Assembly (NCBI GenBank): GCA_009823505.1
Contig: VZQC01008874.1
Location: 80,037-144,036 of the forward strand
Direction of reading: 5' to 3'
Length of the DNA: 64,000 nt
Source: Rhizomys pruinosus
Lineage: Eukaryota > Chordata > Mammalia > Rodentia > Spalacidae
Below the pieces are notes generated by a model, which was not told the DNA's origin, searched no databases, and was given only the letters and a program-made list of their open reading frames with translations. The position numbers and the translations under genes were made by a program. The first letter of the stretch is position 1; every line of letters starts with the position of its first letter. Positions 1-10,836 of this stretch are shown piece after piece.

Positions 1-85
1 GACAGAGAAAGAGACAGAAACAGAGCAATATACCTGAGATGCTCCTAGGATAATCAAAATCTGGTATCTAGGTCTCCCCTTTTTT

Positions 86-148
86 GAATTTTTAAATTTA
101 TTTTTAGTTTATGTATATGAGTATTTTGCTCACATGTATGTAAGTGTA

Positions 149-184
<36 letters not shown>

Positions 185-320
185 AATGCCCACACCACAG
201 AGGATACAAGAAGGCCTGAATCCTCTGGAACTGGAGTTACCAATGGTTGTCAACCACCCTATGGATCCTCTGCAAGAGCACCCAGCCTTTTTAACCACTG
301 AGCCAACTCTCCAGCCCTGT
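86..320 (-). mobile_element. B2-type SINE, antisense
   Basis: Read on the minus strand this begins with the B2 head (GGCTGGAGAGTTGGCTCAGTGG, here slightly mutated), including the Pol III A box, followed by a B-box-like segment. It ends on the left in an AT-rich tail. A long (TG)n tract sits inside the tail-proximal half. This copy lacks the internal duplication seen in many other B2s of the window, so it probably belongs to an older subfamily. No function is inferred. Confidence 0.85.
151..183. repeat. (TG)n microsatellite
   Basis: An uninterrupted GT dinucleotide tract lies within the tail-proximal part of the flanking B2 SINE, a common place for CA/TG expansion in rodents. The short reading frames crossing it are artefacts of the repeat. 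Confidence 0.97.
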
Positions 321-540
321 TTGAGGTCCATTGTACCACTTCAGTAGGGAGTAGATGGGCTCCACAAGGTTGAGGTTCAAGAACGAATTGACTCTTATGC
401 TATATATAACTGATTAGAGAAGAAAATAAAAGTGACAGAGAAATTGGATTCACTTACATGATTGGGTCTATAAGTTTCGTTGGTCTTCTCATTTTCTTCG
501 CTCTCCAAAAACTTCCATGCTTGTCACTGTCCCAAGAAAG

Positions 541-543
<3 letters not shown>

Positions 544-585
<42 letters not shown>
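544..585. repeat. (TA)n microsatellite
   Basis: Pure AT dinucleotide tract of about 42 bp. It is self-complementary, so it could extrude a cruciform. Reading frames of repeating Tyr-Ile through it are meaningless. Confidence 0.97.
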
Positions 586-587
<2 letters not shown>

Positions 588-689
588 TCTCTGTTCAGAA
601 TGTAGAAAGTATTCTCTTCTCCCTACCATTCCTCCATCTTGTCTACACAGTCTCTTGTCATTGAAACATCATTTATCTCTTCATATCTT

Positions 690-1050
690 TGATGTGTATG
701 TACATGTATATGTATTTGATGTCTGTGCATGTGTATGTGTGTGTGGGGGGGGTTCCTGTATATGAGTGTGTGCAGGAGTGGAAGCCAGAGACAAACCGCA
801 GGTGCTGGCCCATGACCTCCACCTTGTTACATAGTCTGTTTTGCTGTTAACTACTGAATGTGCTTGGCAAAGTGGCCCACAAAGCCTCAGGCGATGTTTC
901 TGTGCCTGCCTCACACCTTATCTTCAAAGCTCGGGGTTACAGATGCATGGTACTGCTCATGGATTTTACATGGTTTCTGTTGATTTGAACGCAGGTCTTC
1001 ACATTCCATGGCAAGTGTATGTGCCCACTAATCTGTCTCTCAATTCTAAT
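690..1050 (-). mobile_element. Old B4/ID-like SINE, antisense
   Basis: The layout resembles antisense rodent B4 SINEs: a TG-rich end, a central B1-like part, then a segment around 960-1010 that matches the usual ID-derived right end (a TTTTACATGG-like stretch, then GGTCTTCACATTCCATGGCAAG and a degenerate ACTAATCTGTCTCTC). Divergence is high, so the exact ends and the B4 label are tentative. The (TG)n/poly-G stretch at about 715-752 forms its left side. Confidence 0.55.
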
Positions 1051-1207
1051 ATATTGGGTTATTTCGACATTTTCATTTCATCTTCCAGGTCTCCTTCTGT
1101 TAGTTCCTAAACTCTATTTAGTGCACATTCTGGCTAATTAATTCCAGGTGAAAGAAGTGAGCTCCCAGAGATTTTCAGTATTTAAGGAAGCTTACTGACA
1201 AAATCAT

Positions 1208-1446
1208 ATACTTTAATTTTTATTTTTTTATTTATTATTTTTATTTTTATGTGTATGAATGTATTGCCTGCAGGTAGGTAGGTGCACCCTTGTCATGTGG
1301 TGCCCACAGAGGTCAGAAGAGGGCATCAAATTCCCTAGAACTGGAATATGGACAGTTGTGAGCTGCCATGTGGGTGCTGAGAATTGAAACCAGGTCATCT
1401 ACAAGAGCAGCCAGTGCTCTTAATATCTGAGTCGTCTCTCCACCCC
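1208..1446 (-). mobile_element. B2/B3-type SINE, antisense
   Basis: The right end carries the complement of the B2 head (GTCGTCTCTCCACCCC). The middle has the usual CCATGTGGGTGCTGAGAATT and CAGAGGTCAGAAGAGGGC motifs, and an AT-rich tail lies on the left. It lacks the 19-20 bp internal duplication of the younger B2s. Confidence 0.85.
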
Positions 1447-2458
1447 TAAAATGATATACTTCAATGTACTGAATTTCAATCAGTCTTAAAGAGAGTTGGG
1501 ATTTCTGGTTGTATGGGGTGGATAACTGCTTTAAGACTGTCTCCATCATATCAAATCTGATGAAGCTAAAGTTAATTATTAGTGAAGGAATTATTAAAAT
1601 ATAAATATCAGTAATATGTAAGCTATTTTGCTCTCCTTTCTTTCACTTGCTAAGAAGGGGCTTTATTCAAGTTACCTGCAGAGATGGATGAGAGAATAAA
1701 ATTTATTGGAAATGAATATTAGTCCCAGAGTGATTCAAGCAGCATGTGGTTGACTGCCAAACACAATGATAAATAAAATATAAATGTCATGTTTTTACCT
1801 GTATGTTTTTAATAGAAGAATTAGCCAATGGCAAATTAGATAATAATATAGACAGAAGGAGATACAAGAGGAGAGAGCATGGAGAAGGAAGGTAGAAAGG
1901 AAATGAAGGGAAAGAAAGATACAGCAAGGAAAAAGAGGATGGAAGTGAAGGCAAAAGAATGGTCACCATGGTAGCCACAGTAAGAAGAGTCACCTTGAAA
2001 GTGACAGCACTACATGTGCCAGCAGAGCCCGGACACAGAGGAGGTGAGGGTCTGCTCCCCTTCCTTTCTAGCAATTCATCAAATGGGGGATCAATATGAA
2101 AATGCTTAGAAAGTGAGTCCAAGGTACAAGGAAGTAGAATAGACAAGAACCTATCACAAATCCAGTCCCAGCATACTGGGCTTCAGAGGAACTGGCTGGA
2201 GGTAAGCCAAGTGAGTGCAGCACTCAGTGGTGAACTGACCTGGTTATTACCTATCCAATTTCTGGGGTACCTTCAGAACAGAAAGGAAGAGTTAGCTGGA
2301 ACTTCCAATATATAACCAAAAGTGAAAACCTGAAACTTAGACCAGCCAGCCTTACATAAACAAGGAGAAGACAAAGAAAGGACCTGAAGGAAACAAGCAA
2401 AGCAACCCTCCAAAGCAGCAAATAAACAGTTGATATTCACATTAGAATACAAACAGCA
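1447..2458. other. No gene seen; mostly single-copy DNA with a polypurine stretch
   Basis: I recognise no SINE, LINE or coding sequence here. Positions about 1850-1960 are strongly purine-rich (GA-rich) on the plus strand, and the open frame opposite it is low-complexity Ser/Leu/Pro, so I do not call a gene. Confidence 0.5.
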
Positions 2459-2466
2459 AAAGAAGC

Positions 2467-3219
2467 TGTGGTGGTTTGAATGAGTGTCCCCCATAGGCTT
2501 TAAGTATTCAGACATTTGTCTCCAGTTGGTGGCACTGTTTTTGGAGGTCTTAGAAGGTGTGGCCATGCTAGAGGAAGTATGTCACTGGGGGGGCAGGCTT
2601 AGTGCATTTAACTAGCCTTCCTGTCTCCAGTCGCTCTCTGCTTCCTGTGCTCATTGCGAGATGTGACCCTCTGCTTGCTGCTGCAGTCTTCAGCCGCCAG
2701 GCCTCCTGCCACAATGGACTCTAATTCCCTGGAACTGTCAATCATAAGCTCAAATAAACTCTTCCTTTTGGGGGCATGGTAGAATGTAAGGGCTACGATT
2801 GGGGTGAATGGTGAAACTACAACAATATAGGCTGGACACTCATTTGATCAACTTGATTGAACATACAAGCCCCCTCCCTGCTGGATGGTGGGACCCATGA
2901 GCTGTGTGGGTTTGGGCACAACTGCTCGCAAATTAGTTTTACATGAAGGATGCTTGTACTCACAAATTATCACCTATTGTTAAAAAAATGAAAACAAAAC
3001 AAAAAAACAGAGAAAGATGCAGAAAAGTTACAGCAGAATGCATGATCTGGGATGGGTAGGGGTGGGGTGGGGGGAAGGGAAGGGGATATATACCTGAACT
3101 GAATTGGAAAATGATGTATGAAATACACAAAACATCAATAAAAAATAAATAAAGAAACTCTTCCTTTTATAAGTTCCTTGGTCATGGTGTTTTATCACAG
3201 CAACAGAAAAGTGACTAAT
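2467..3219 (+). mobile_element. URR1-like non-autonomous hAT transposon, split by an L1 insertion
   Basis: The left part (2467-2769) has the familiar rodent sequence around TGGTGGTTTGAATGAGTGTC and TTGGTGGCACTGTTTTTGGA. The right part (3155-3219) has GGTCATGGTGTTTTATCACA and ends ACTAATAC. I associate this with URR1, a rodent non-autonomous hAT element. Flanks AAAGAAGC (2459-2466) and ACAGAAGC (3220-3227) match at 7 of 8 bases, the size hAT transposases duplicate. An L1 3' end at 2770-3154 interrupts it, so the URR1 is the older insertion. No transposase is encoded. Confidence 0.7.
2770..3154 (+). mobile_element. 5'-truncated L1 3' end inserted into URR1
   Basis: The insert holds only the last 385 bp of an L1 3' UTR: a G-rich run (GGGTAGGGGTGGGGTGGGGG), then GTATGAAATACACAA and an A-rich tail. 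It is closely similar to 31331-31715. The 14-bp target-site duplication AAACTCTTCCTTTT is perfect at 2756-2769 and 3155-3168, which shows L1-type retroposition and gives the exact boundaries. Confidence 0.88.
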
Positions 3220-3227
3220 ACAGAAGC

Positions 3228-3893
3228 ACATGCTAAAACACACATTAAAAAAAGCTAAGAAAAACTCAGAATAAATCCACAACAAACTCTACCAGTCCTA
3301 TAAAAGATTTCTACAATGAGATTTCCCTGGAAGCAACCCAAGACAGAGGACTTAGAAGAATAATATTAGACATACTCAAAGAAATCAAGGAATATAAAGA
3401 ACAAATCAAAGAACTACAGGGAGAGACTAACAAACTCAGGAAAGAACTAGAGGGAGAGAATGACAAACTCCAGAAGGAAATGGAAACATTGAAGAGATAT
3501 GAGGCCGACATGAGAAAGGAAACAAACCAGTGAAACAAGAAGCTACAAGAGAATGACAAGCTCCAAAAGGAAAAGGAAATACTAAAGAAATCACAGGAGG
3601 AAATGAAAAATGAAACCAAACATTCATCCAATCAATAGGAAAGAATGGGAGAAAGACTCAGTAACATATTGGACGAAGCAGAAAATACAATATCAATTGG
3701 AGGAAAAAGTGGAAGAACTATAATGCTCACAAAAAGCATATCAAAAATTTAAAATATGCGAGAATAGAACAATCAGGATATGTGGGACACTATGTAAAGA
3801 TAAACCCATACTAATCCAAGAAGCACATAGAACACCAAATAGGTAAGATCAGAAAAGAAATTCCCCATGCCATATCATAGTTAAAATGCTAGA
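3228..3893 (+). pseudogene. L1 5' UTR end and ORF1 coiled-coil fragment, broken
   Basis: Sense L1. The segment around 3320-3440 matches the ORF1 start region seen intact at 33,340-33,440 (ISLEGNQ-like, then a KEQIKEL-type coiled coil). Coiled-coil heptads rich in Glu, Lys and Asn follow at 3420-3620. ORF1 protein is an RNA-binding, trimeric L1 chaperone. The frame is broken by stops, and the coiled coil region carries repeated ~40-bp modules (GAGAATGACAAGCTCC and relatives). Recognisable L1 sequence stops near 3893, about 130 bp before the assembly gap, so whether it joins the L1 3' UTR on the other side cannot be seen. Confidence 0.8.
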
Positions 3894-4023
3894 CATGGGA
3901 ATTACATGGGAATCCAGCACCAGTGGCCTAGGTCTCAGGTCCCAGAAGAAACACTACACCCCTCCTGTATGATTGATCTGGGCAGAGTCAGAAGCCAACA
4001 GCAGGATGCACAGGGTGCCGATG
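3894..4023. other. Short unclassified sequence before the gap
   Basis: I recognise nothing in this stretch. It is not L1 ORF1 continuation, and no open frame of interest runs through it apart from frames formed artificially by the following N run. Confidence 0.4.
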
Positions 4024-4901
4024 NNNNNNNNNNNNNNNNNNNNNNNNNNNNNNNNNNNNNNNNNNNNNNNNNNNNNNNNNNNNNNNNNNNNNNNNNNNNN
4101 NNNNNNNNNNNNNNNNNNNNNNNNNNNNNNNNNNNNNNNNNNNNNNNNNNNNNNNNNNNNNNNNNNNNNNNNNNNNNNNNNNNNNNNNNNNNNNNNNNNN
4201 NNNNNNNNNNNNNNNNNNNNNNNNNNNNNNNNNNNNNNNNNNNNNNNNNNNNNNNNNNNNNNNNNNNNNNNNNNNNNNNNNNNNNNNNNNNNNNNNNNNN
4301 NNNNNNNNNNNNNNNNNNNNNNNNNNNNNNNNNNNNNNNNNNNNNNNNNNNNNNNNNNNNNNNNNNNNNNNNNNNNNNNNNNNNNNNNNNNNNNNNNNNN
4401 NNNNNNNNNNNNNNNNNNNNNNNNNNNNNNNNNNNNNNNNNNNNNNNNNNNNNNNNNNNNNNNNNNNNNNNNNNNNNNNNNNNNNNNNNNNNNNNNNNNN
4501 NNNNNNNNNNNNNNNNNNNNNNNNNNNNNNNNNNNNNNNNNNNNNNNNNNNNNNNNNNNNNNNNNNNNNNNNNNNNNNNNNNNNNNNNNNNNNNNNNNNN
4601 NNNNNNNNNNNNNNNNNNNNNNNNNNNNNNNNNNNNNNNNNNNNNNNNNNNNNNNNNNNNNNNNNNNNNNNNNNNNNNNNNNNNNNNNNNNNNNNNNNNN
4701 NNNNNNNNNNNNNNNNNNNNNNNNNNNNNNNNNNNNNNNNNNNNNNNNNNNNNNNNNNNNNNNNNNNNNNNNNNNNNNNNNNNNNNNNNNNNNNNNNNNN
4801 NNNNNNNNNNNNNNNNNNNNNNNNNNNNNNNNNNNNNNNNNNNNNNNNNNNNNNNNNNNNNNNNNNNNNNNNNNNNNNNNNNNNNNNNNNNNNNNNNNNN
4901 N
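4024..4901. other. Assembly gap (878 N)
   Basis: Run of undetermined bases. L1 5' material lies to the left and an L1 3' UTR to the right, both in sense, so the gap may replace the middle of one L1. The gap length may be an estimate. Long frames made of X across this run are not genes. Confidence 1.
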
Positions 4902-6895
4902 ATACAATTGAACCCATCGGGAATATAAAATGTTAATTTGTCTTATTTATAATTTTTGTATGCGGGTTAAGGTATACAAATGGCATATATAATTTTTCTG
5001 AATAACACAATATCACATTATAACACTTTCTTTACTTGTAGGACAAGTTAAAAGAACTAAGCTTTAAAATTTCCTTCCCAAATAAAAGTAGCATACAGTC
5101 AATTAGAACCAGTTTGGGTAAATGGAATGAAAGCTTATGCCTTGGATCCAGTTTATGGGTATGTGTAATAACAACTTAGGCATCTATAGGTCAAAACAAA
5201 AACCTAAAAAAAAAAAAAAAAGAAGAAAAGAGGGGAGGGGGGAGTTTGGGTACTATCCTTCTGGCGATACAAATGGAATAACTCTGTGTTTCAACTATTA
5301 TAAATTTTCAATTTTTCTGATCTTGAAAATAACAATGGAGGAGAATTTTATGCCACAGTTAAAAGTCACCATCTTAAATGCTTGAAAACATACAACTTAT
5401 GCCTGTGCAGGATGAACTGAGGAATGTCAGCAGAGAGGTTGACCCATCTGAACACTAAGGAATGAGGAACATCAGACTGCCTGAGCCACGGTCACTGAGC
5501 ATCTCTCTGAATAATATTGGGGTTGACTGTTAAAATGGACCCTAATGCTGAAGAAACCTTTCCTACCCTCCCCCCCCCCCCCTTTTTTTTCTTTTTTTCT
5601 TTTTTTTTGTTGAAAAAGGAAAACAGAGATGGTTAGAAACACACCCCAAACTGTTAAACTAGAGCCAAATGTTATGGTGGTAATTTCCTAAAAAAAAGGC
5701 ACAAACGTTTTAACTGATTGGATAGGCATTTGAACTGTGAAAGGATAATTCCTATCTAGAGCCAAATTCAATTAGTAAAGTGTTTATAAGTTTGTAATTA
5801 AGCAAAATATTACTACAGGAAAGCTCTTGACACAGCAATGAATTATTCTCTCTAGGAGATGTTGGCTAGGGATTCAAACCCGCGCCCCAAATTATAAAAG
5901 GCCTTTTGCCTAATAAATGGGATATAGCAAGGAGAAAGGCAGTAAGTCCCTGTTGTCGAAGACCTGGTGTGAGCATGAAAAATGTATGAGACGTCACCTG
6001 CTAGCGTACAACTGGCCTCTGAAATTGCTAGAGACTTTAACAAAGGCCACTACAGCAATACAGCAAAATATTGGTCCCAGCCACTGAGAAAAACAAGACT
6101 CCTCCGAAAAAATCAGCTACACCTCAACAGCACTCAACAGTGCAACAGTGGCAGCCAAGTGTTTATATTATATCCCAAAACTATTTGGCTATTTAGTCTC
6201 TCCTTGGAGAAGTAACTCACAGTGGATGCCACAAGCTTATTCCTCTAGTGGTTTTTAGGCGATGTTATAAGCCACAACAAAGGAACTTGCACCCTTTATA
6301 GAGAAACCACAGTTTGCGATTTTAGCATTACCATCCAAGCATCTGTGTCTATTTTCACAGCTTAGCTGGACACAATAAGTGGTACTCTTAAATGCCTGTA
6401 CATCCAATAGCTTGAGCTTTTGTTTGTATGACTGAAAAGGGTATCACTGTGAAAGCTGTCAATCCGTGGAGAGAAACAAACTGAACAGACGGAGTCCAAA
6501 ATGACAACTTCCAAAGAAAATTAGACTGTTTTCTTCTCAACCAATTGTGCCCCTTTCCCAAAGCCCAGGGAAACAAACTGCGGAAGAGGGAGGCGTGGTT
6601 AGATTGTAAGGGCTGTGGAGAGATAGGGGTGAATCATTGAGACATAGGAATATAGTCTGGACACCGAACTGATCAACATCTCTGTGCATACAAGCTTCTC
6701 CAACCTGGACTATGGGAACCTTTAGGTTGTTCAAAATTGGACATAGATACTTGCAAAGCACCAATTACTAATTGTATTGACAACTGAGTAACATCATTGT
6801 TATCTTCAAACGAACTGTGTCATTGTATTTGTAGAATCCCTTAAAAAAATAAAAAAATAAATTAATAAAAATAAAAAAAAAGAAAGGAAAGCACC
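4902..6895 (+). mobile_element. Long-type L1 3' UTR, sense
   Basis: Collinear with 29,640-31,550 over nearly its whole length; shared landmarks include GGAGATGTTGGC with flanking bases (5856 vs 30546), AGACCTG near 5960 vs 30646, and the GGCGTGGT(T)AGAATGTAAGGGC-like motif (6592 vs 31333). It ends at about 6841-6895 in an A-rich tail. This family also occurs as a 5'-truncated insert with a target-site duplication at 2770-3154, so it was mobilised by the L1 machinery. Poly-A at 5203-5222 and a C-tract then T-tract at 5567-5608 are internal low-complexity runs. No coding capacity is evident. Confidence 0.6.
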
Positions 6896-7081
6896 ATAAA
6901 AAAATGGTACAATTAAAGCTGGATAGCTACATGTAAAAGAATAAAACTAGATCCTTATCTCTCACCTTGCACAAAACTCAGATCAATTGGACCAAATACC
7001 TCAGCACAAGACCTGTTACCCTGATCCTGATAAAAGATCAAGTAGGGATTGTGCTTAGCTATAGGCACAGGAAAGGACTTT

Positions 7082-7480
7082 CATTTTTGTATATTCTTTT
7101 TTTAATTATTTTATTTATTTCTGTATGTTGTATCATTATGTCTGTCTGCATGTCAGGTTTGTGCACCCGTCTCTGCAATGTCGCGGGAGTCAGAAGAGGA
7201 TGTTGGATTCCCCTGGAACTGGAGTTCTCCTTGAATGGAGTTTCAGACGGGCTTCTCGGGCCGCCATGGGTGCTGGGAATCGAACCCGGGTCCTCTGTAA
7301 AGAGCGGTCGGCGCTCTTAACCGCCTAGGCCTACTCTCCAGCCCCTGTATATCTTTTATTATAGTGCTTTTGTTGATGTTTTGTGTATTCTCAGAAATAA
7401 TTCCTCAGTTCAGTTTAGACATTAATTCCCCTTTCCCTATCCCCCACCCCTCCCCAGATCATTCATTCGCCATAAATGAA
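7082..7480 (-). mobile_element. Antisense L1 3' end carrying a B2
   Basis: The right part (about 7360-7475) is the complement of a typical L1 3' terminus: TTTTGTGTATTCTCAG, then CCCCTTTCCC and CCCCCACCCCTCCCC, the C-rich complement of the L1 G-rich tract. Imperfect target-site duplications GAAAGGACTTT (7071-7081) and GAAAAGACTTT (7481-7491) bracket the whole block. A B2 landed in its T-rich start. Confidence 0.75.
7100..7346 (-). mobile_element. B2 SINE, antisense, duplicated-box subfamily
   Basis: It has the B2 head complement at the right end, the box-B region GGGAATCGAACCCGGGTCCT and CCGCCATGGGTGCT. The paired motifs CTGGAACTGGAGTTCTCC and TGAATGGAGTTTCAG show the internal duplication of the younger subfamily. 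Several CpGs remain, which suggests a fairly recent insertion. Confidence 0.92.
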
Positions 7481-7697
7481 GAAAAGACTTTTTAACAAGC
7501 ATGAGCTAAGACAGGCATTAGGAACAGCAATTAGCAAATGGGATCACCTGAAACTAAAAAGTCTTGGTAAAACAAATGATATCATCCTTTAAAGGAGAAT
7601 GTAGGCCTTACAAAATGAGAAAAAAAACCTTACTAGTTATACTTCTGATAGGGGTTAACATGTAGAATATGCAAAGAATTCAAAAAGTATAACCATA

Positions 7698-8505
7698 CAT
7701 GTATCATCCTTGCCCAAACTGTTAAATAACTTGGACCTAGCAAGATACACCCCACTGGTGCAATAGTTGCAGGAATGTTAAATACTACATGTTGGATTCA
7801 TTGTCCATTTCACAAAATGAAGCCCATATCTGCGAGTCATAACAGGTCTAGGAATGTTTAGCTAGAAAGGTTTCAGGCCAGGGAGAACTACTACTATTAG
7901 TCTGCTAAATGGTTATTAGTATTCAGTAACACCTAATGAATTGTTTCACCCATAGATGAATCTCTCAAATCTCACAAGAGAAATATCTTCATCTAGCAGA
8001 TCATAATACACAGAGCCACAACTAACCAATGTGCAGGGAATGATGCTGCAGAATGCATATCCCAGAAAAGGACACCATATCAAACTTTTGCTTTCCAAGT
8101 TCAGGGATTCACTTTTGGAAGAAGAGGAAGAAAGATTTCAAGAGCCCAAGTTGGTAGATGAATTCAGGAAAACAGTTTTCCACACATTAGGTAGTTGATC
8201 ATATAAACTCATAGCAATGCTGACAGCATAGATAAGACCCACAGAAGCTCAAACCACAGAATCTCAGCATGGAAGTTGGGAGGTGGGTAGCTGGAGCTCA
8301 GGAGGAACTCTTGGCAACTGATGACCTCTGAGTGAGGGAGAGTCACTGAAGACTATATCTATTTGGTATTTGGGGACACAGGTTTGACTGGAGATATACA
8401 TGAAATTGGGTGGGGAGTAAGAGACTGTGTGTGGGGGAGGAGTCTAGACATGATCAAAATATACTGCATGTATTTGAACAATTCAATAAGCATTAAAATA
8501 GAAAA
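7698..8505 (+). mobile_element. Old L1 3' UTR inserted in L1 ORF2, sense
   Basis: The right end (about 8395-8505) has the form of a rodent L1 terminus: a G-rich tract, ACATGATCAAAATATACTGC, a TTGAACAATTCAATAAGC end and an A-rich tail. ORF2 sequence resumes immediately after it. The left part (about 7700-8270) is less certain and could be older sequence; the middle shows a GGAGGAACTCTTGGCAAC stretch typical of rodent L1 3' UTRs as I recall them. Confidence 0.55.
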
Positions 8506-8587
8506 ACAAAAATCCAGTTAAAAATTGGAGCAAGGAACTAAACAGAGAGCTTCCAAAGGACAAAAGGTAAAGGGTTAATAAATATTT

Positions 8588-8814
8588 TCTTATTTTATTC
8601 TTATTTTTACTTTTTTTTTTTTGTGTGTGTGTTTGTGGGTGCACTCATGTTATGCAGTTTTATGCACTGCTTACAGAGGAATATAGAGGGCTTTGAATCT
8701 CCTGGAACTAAAGTTAAAGACAGTTGTTAGCTGACATGTGTGTGCTGGAATCAAACCATGGTCCTCTGCAAGAGTACCAGTGCTCTATTAACTACTGAAC
8801 TGTCTCTCCAGCCA
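8588..8814 (-). mobile_element. B2 SINE, antisense, older form
   Basis: It shows the head complement CTGTCTCTCCAGCC, the box-B-like GGAATCAAACCATGGTCC and a TG-rich tail. The internal duplication is absent. Imperfect target-site duplications (AATAAATATTTTC on the left, AAGAAATATTTTTC on the right) flank it, and L1 ORF2 sequence continues on both sides. Confidence 0.85.
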
Positions 8815-8995
8815 TGCTAAGAAATATTTTTCAAATGTTAAAGTTCCTTAACCATCAGGAAAATGCAAATCCAATTACTGTGGGACATTCACCTTGCCCC
8901 ACGAAGAATGTCTAAAGACCCAAATTAACAAACAAGCAAATGCTGGTGAGGAGTGGGAGAGGTTAAACACTTGTTCACTGCTGCTGGATTTAATA

Positions 8996-9054
8996 AGTGG
9001 AGCCACGTCGTCTGTAAGATTGGTTGGTGCTCTTAACCGCTAGGCCATCTCTCT
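8996..9054 (-). mobile_element. B2 head fragment, antisense
   Basis: Only the 5' head of a B2 is present in antisense: CTCTTAACCGCTAGGCCATC and the bases upstream. The tail half is missing, so this is a truncated or rearranged copy. Confidence 0.7.
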
Positions 9055-9275
9055 TTAATCCCTTATTAGCCATTCCTTTCTCACTTCTGTCTGATCTAAC
9101 ATCCTTGTGACTACCATGTGAAATCTTTTGAAATGCAATAACTCAGCAGACCACTAGTTTCCACCAAGCTCAAAGCAGAAAATGTCATCAGGTGACTGCT
9201 TATAAATAAAAATTCTGTTTGCTATACCCCACTCATCTGATGTTTCCACCAATATTTTGAAGTGCCTTGATGTAT
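9055..9275. other. No feature recognised
   Basis: A short stretch between a B2 fragment and the 3' end of the next L1. I see no repeat, promoter or coding sequence. Confidence 0.4.
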
Positions 9276-9544
9276 GCCATTCTTTGTTTTGTTTCTTGTT
9301 TTGAAGTTCTGTGCATTTCATACATCATTTCTCAGTCCAATTTATACTCATTTCCCTTTCCATGCCCCCACCCCACCCAAGTTTGCGCATTCTGCCATAC
9401 CTGCTTTGTATCTTTTTCTCGGTCTTTTTACAGTTTTCCAAAGCAGATTATTGTTTGGAAACTTTACTGTTTTCAGTTTGTTCTTGATCACAATCATTTT
9501 TGTTGTTACCTCCAATTTGTACTGCCTCAACATATGCATACACA

Positions 9545-9811
9545 CACACAAAAAAAAAAAATTAATTTTTAATTTATTTCTGTATGTGTATTGAATGTAC
9601 TGTCCGCATGCAAAAGTGTGTGCACCCATGTCACCCATGTCGTGCAATGCCGCAGAGGTCAGAAGGGGTGTCGGATTCCCCTGGAACTGGAGTTCTCCCT
9701 GAAATTGGAGTTTTGGATGGTTCTCGGCCACTATGTGGGTGCTGGGGATCAAACTTGGGTCCTCTGTAAGAGCATTCGGTGCTCTTAACCACCAGGCCAT
9801 CTCTCCAGCCT
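9545..9811 (-). mobile_element. B2 SINE, antisense, duplicated-box subfamily
   Basis: The head complement AGGCCATCTCTCCAGCC lies at the right end, GGGGATCAAACTTGGGTCC corresponds to box B, and the paired boxes CTGGAACTGGAGTTCTCC and GAAATTGGAGTTTTGG show the internal duplication. The tail at 9545-9600 contains CA and A runs. It sits in the L1 3' UTR. Confidence 0.92.
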
Positions 9812-10596
9812 AACTATACTAAAATTATATCATCTGAAAATAAACTGTATGTTATTTCAGGATTCACATTTTTCCTTTTTAAATTTATATTTATATACCT
9901 ACCTACACACCCTCCACCCATATACCAAGATTGTCTGAAAATAAGTGGTAGGTTAATTCTAAAGCTTGTTAAGGGATTCACATTATAAGAGCACAGTTGC
10001 TTTCAGAAAAAGAGGAATATAATATTGACATTGCTCAGTTTGCCTTACAACTAGGTGCTTGGTACTAGCATCCACAAATGAGGGATACCATTCATCACTT
10101 GTTTTTCTGGGACTGTGTTACTTCACTTAGCATAATGGCTTTGAGTTTCATCCATTTATCTGCAAAGTTCATGATGCCATCTTTCTTTACCACTGCATAG
10201 AACTCCATTGTGTAGATGTACCACATTTTCTCTATCTATCCATTTACTGGTTGAGGGGCATTTGGGTTGGTTCCAGCTCTTTGCTATTGTGAAGAGAGGT
10301 TCAGTAAACAGATATGGATGTATCTCTGTGGTAGAATGAGTCTTGTGGGTATATACCCAAAAGTGGTCAGGTGGTAGGCTCATTTTGAGTCTTCTAAGGG
10401 TTCTCCACACTGCTTTCCATTAGTGGTTGTAATTTGAGTTTACTTCCCACCAGCAGTGGACGGAGTGTTCCCCTTTCTCCAAAACCTTCTCCATTTGGTA
10501 TCATTTTTGTTTTCTTGATCCTATCCAGTCATATCAGAGTGAGAGATATTCTTAGAATGTTTTAATTTGCATTTCCTTAAATATTAGTGATGTTGA

Positions 10597-10836
10597 CACT
10601 TTTTTTAAAATTTTTTGTTATGTTATGAATGTACTGTCTTGCATGTAGGTTTGTGCACCCATGTATGCAATGCCACGGAGGTCAGAGAGGGCTTCAGTTC
10701 CCCTGGAACTGTGGAGTTCTCTTGGAATTGGAGTTACAGAGGGTTCTTAGCTGCCCATGTAGGTGCTGGGGATCGAACTGGCGTCCTCTGCAGGAGCAGT
10801 CGGTGCTCTTAACCACTAGCTATCTCTCCAAGCCCG
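10597..10836 (-). mobile_element. B2 SINE, antisense, in L1 ORF2
   Basis: Complete B2 with duplicated box. The L1 sequence GATGTTGACACTTTTT is present before it and a close copy, GATGTGAAACACTTTTT, after it, consistent with a target-site duplication that has since diverged. It postdates the host L1. Confidence 0.9.

Larger units (their letters stand above)
6897..8995 (+). pseudogene. Old L1 ORF2 fragment with nested insertions
   Basis: Four separated pieces read in order as the C-terminal third of L1 ORF2: 6920-7081 (around CTTGCACAAAACTCAGATCA), 7481-7697 (AGCAAATGGGATCACCTGAA), 8506-8587 (AAACAGAGAGCTTCC) and 8815-8995 (ATCAGGAAAATGCAAATCC, then GCTGGTGAGGAGTGGGAGAG). ORF2 encodes the endonuclease and reverse transcriptase; only the region after the RT domain remains here. 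The pieces are separated by a B2 inside an antisense L1 end, a sense L1 3' end and another B2. Many stops and indels make it non-functional. Confidence 0.75.

Noticed and set aside
144..765. Frames of repeating Val-Cys, Tyr-Ile or Thr-His
   Set aside because: Produced by (TG)n and (TA)n microsatellites.
3906..4928. Long open frames on both strands (over 300 codons)
   Set aside because: They consist almost entirely of undetermined bases in the assembly gap.
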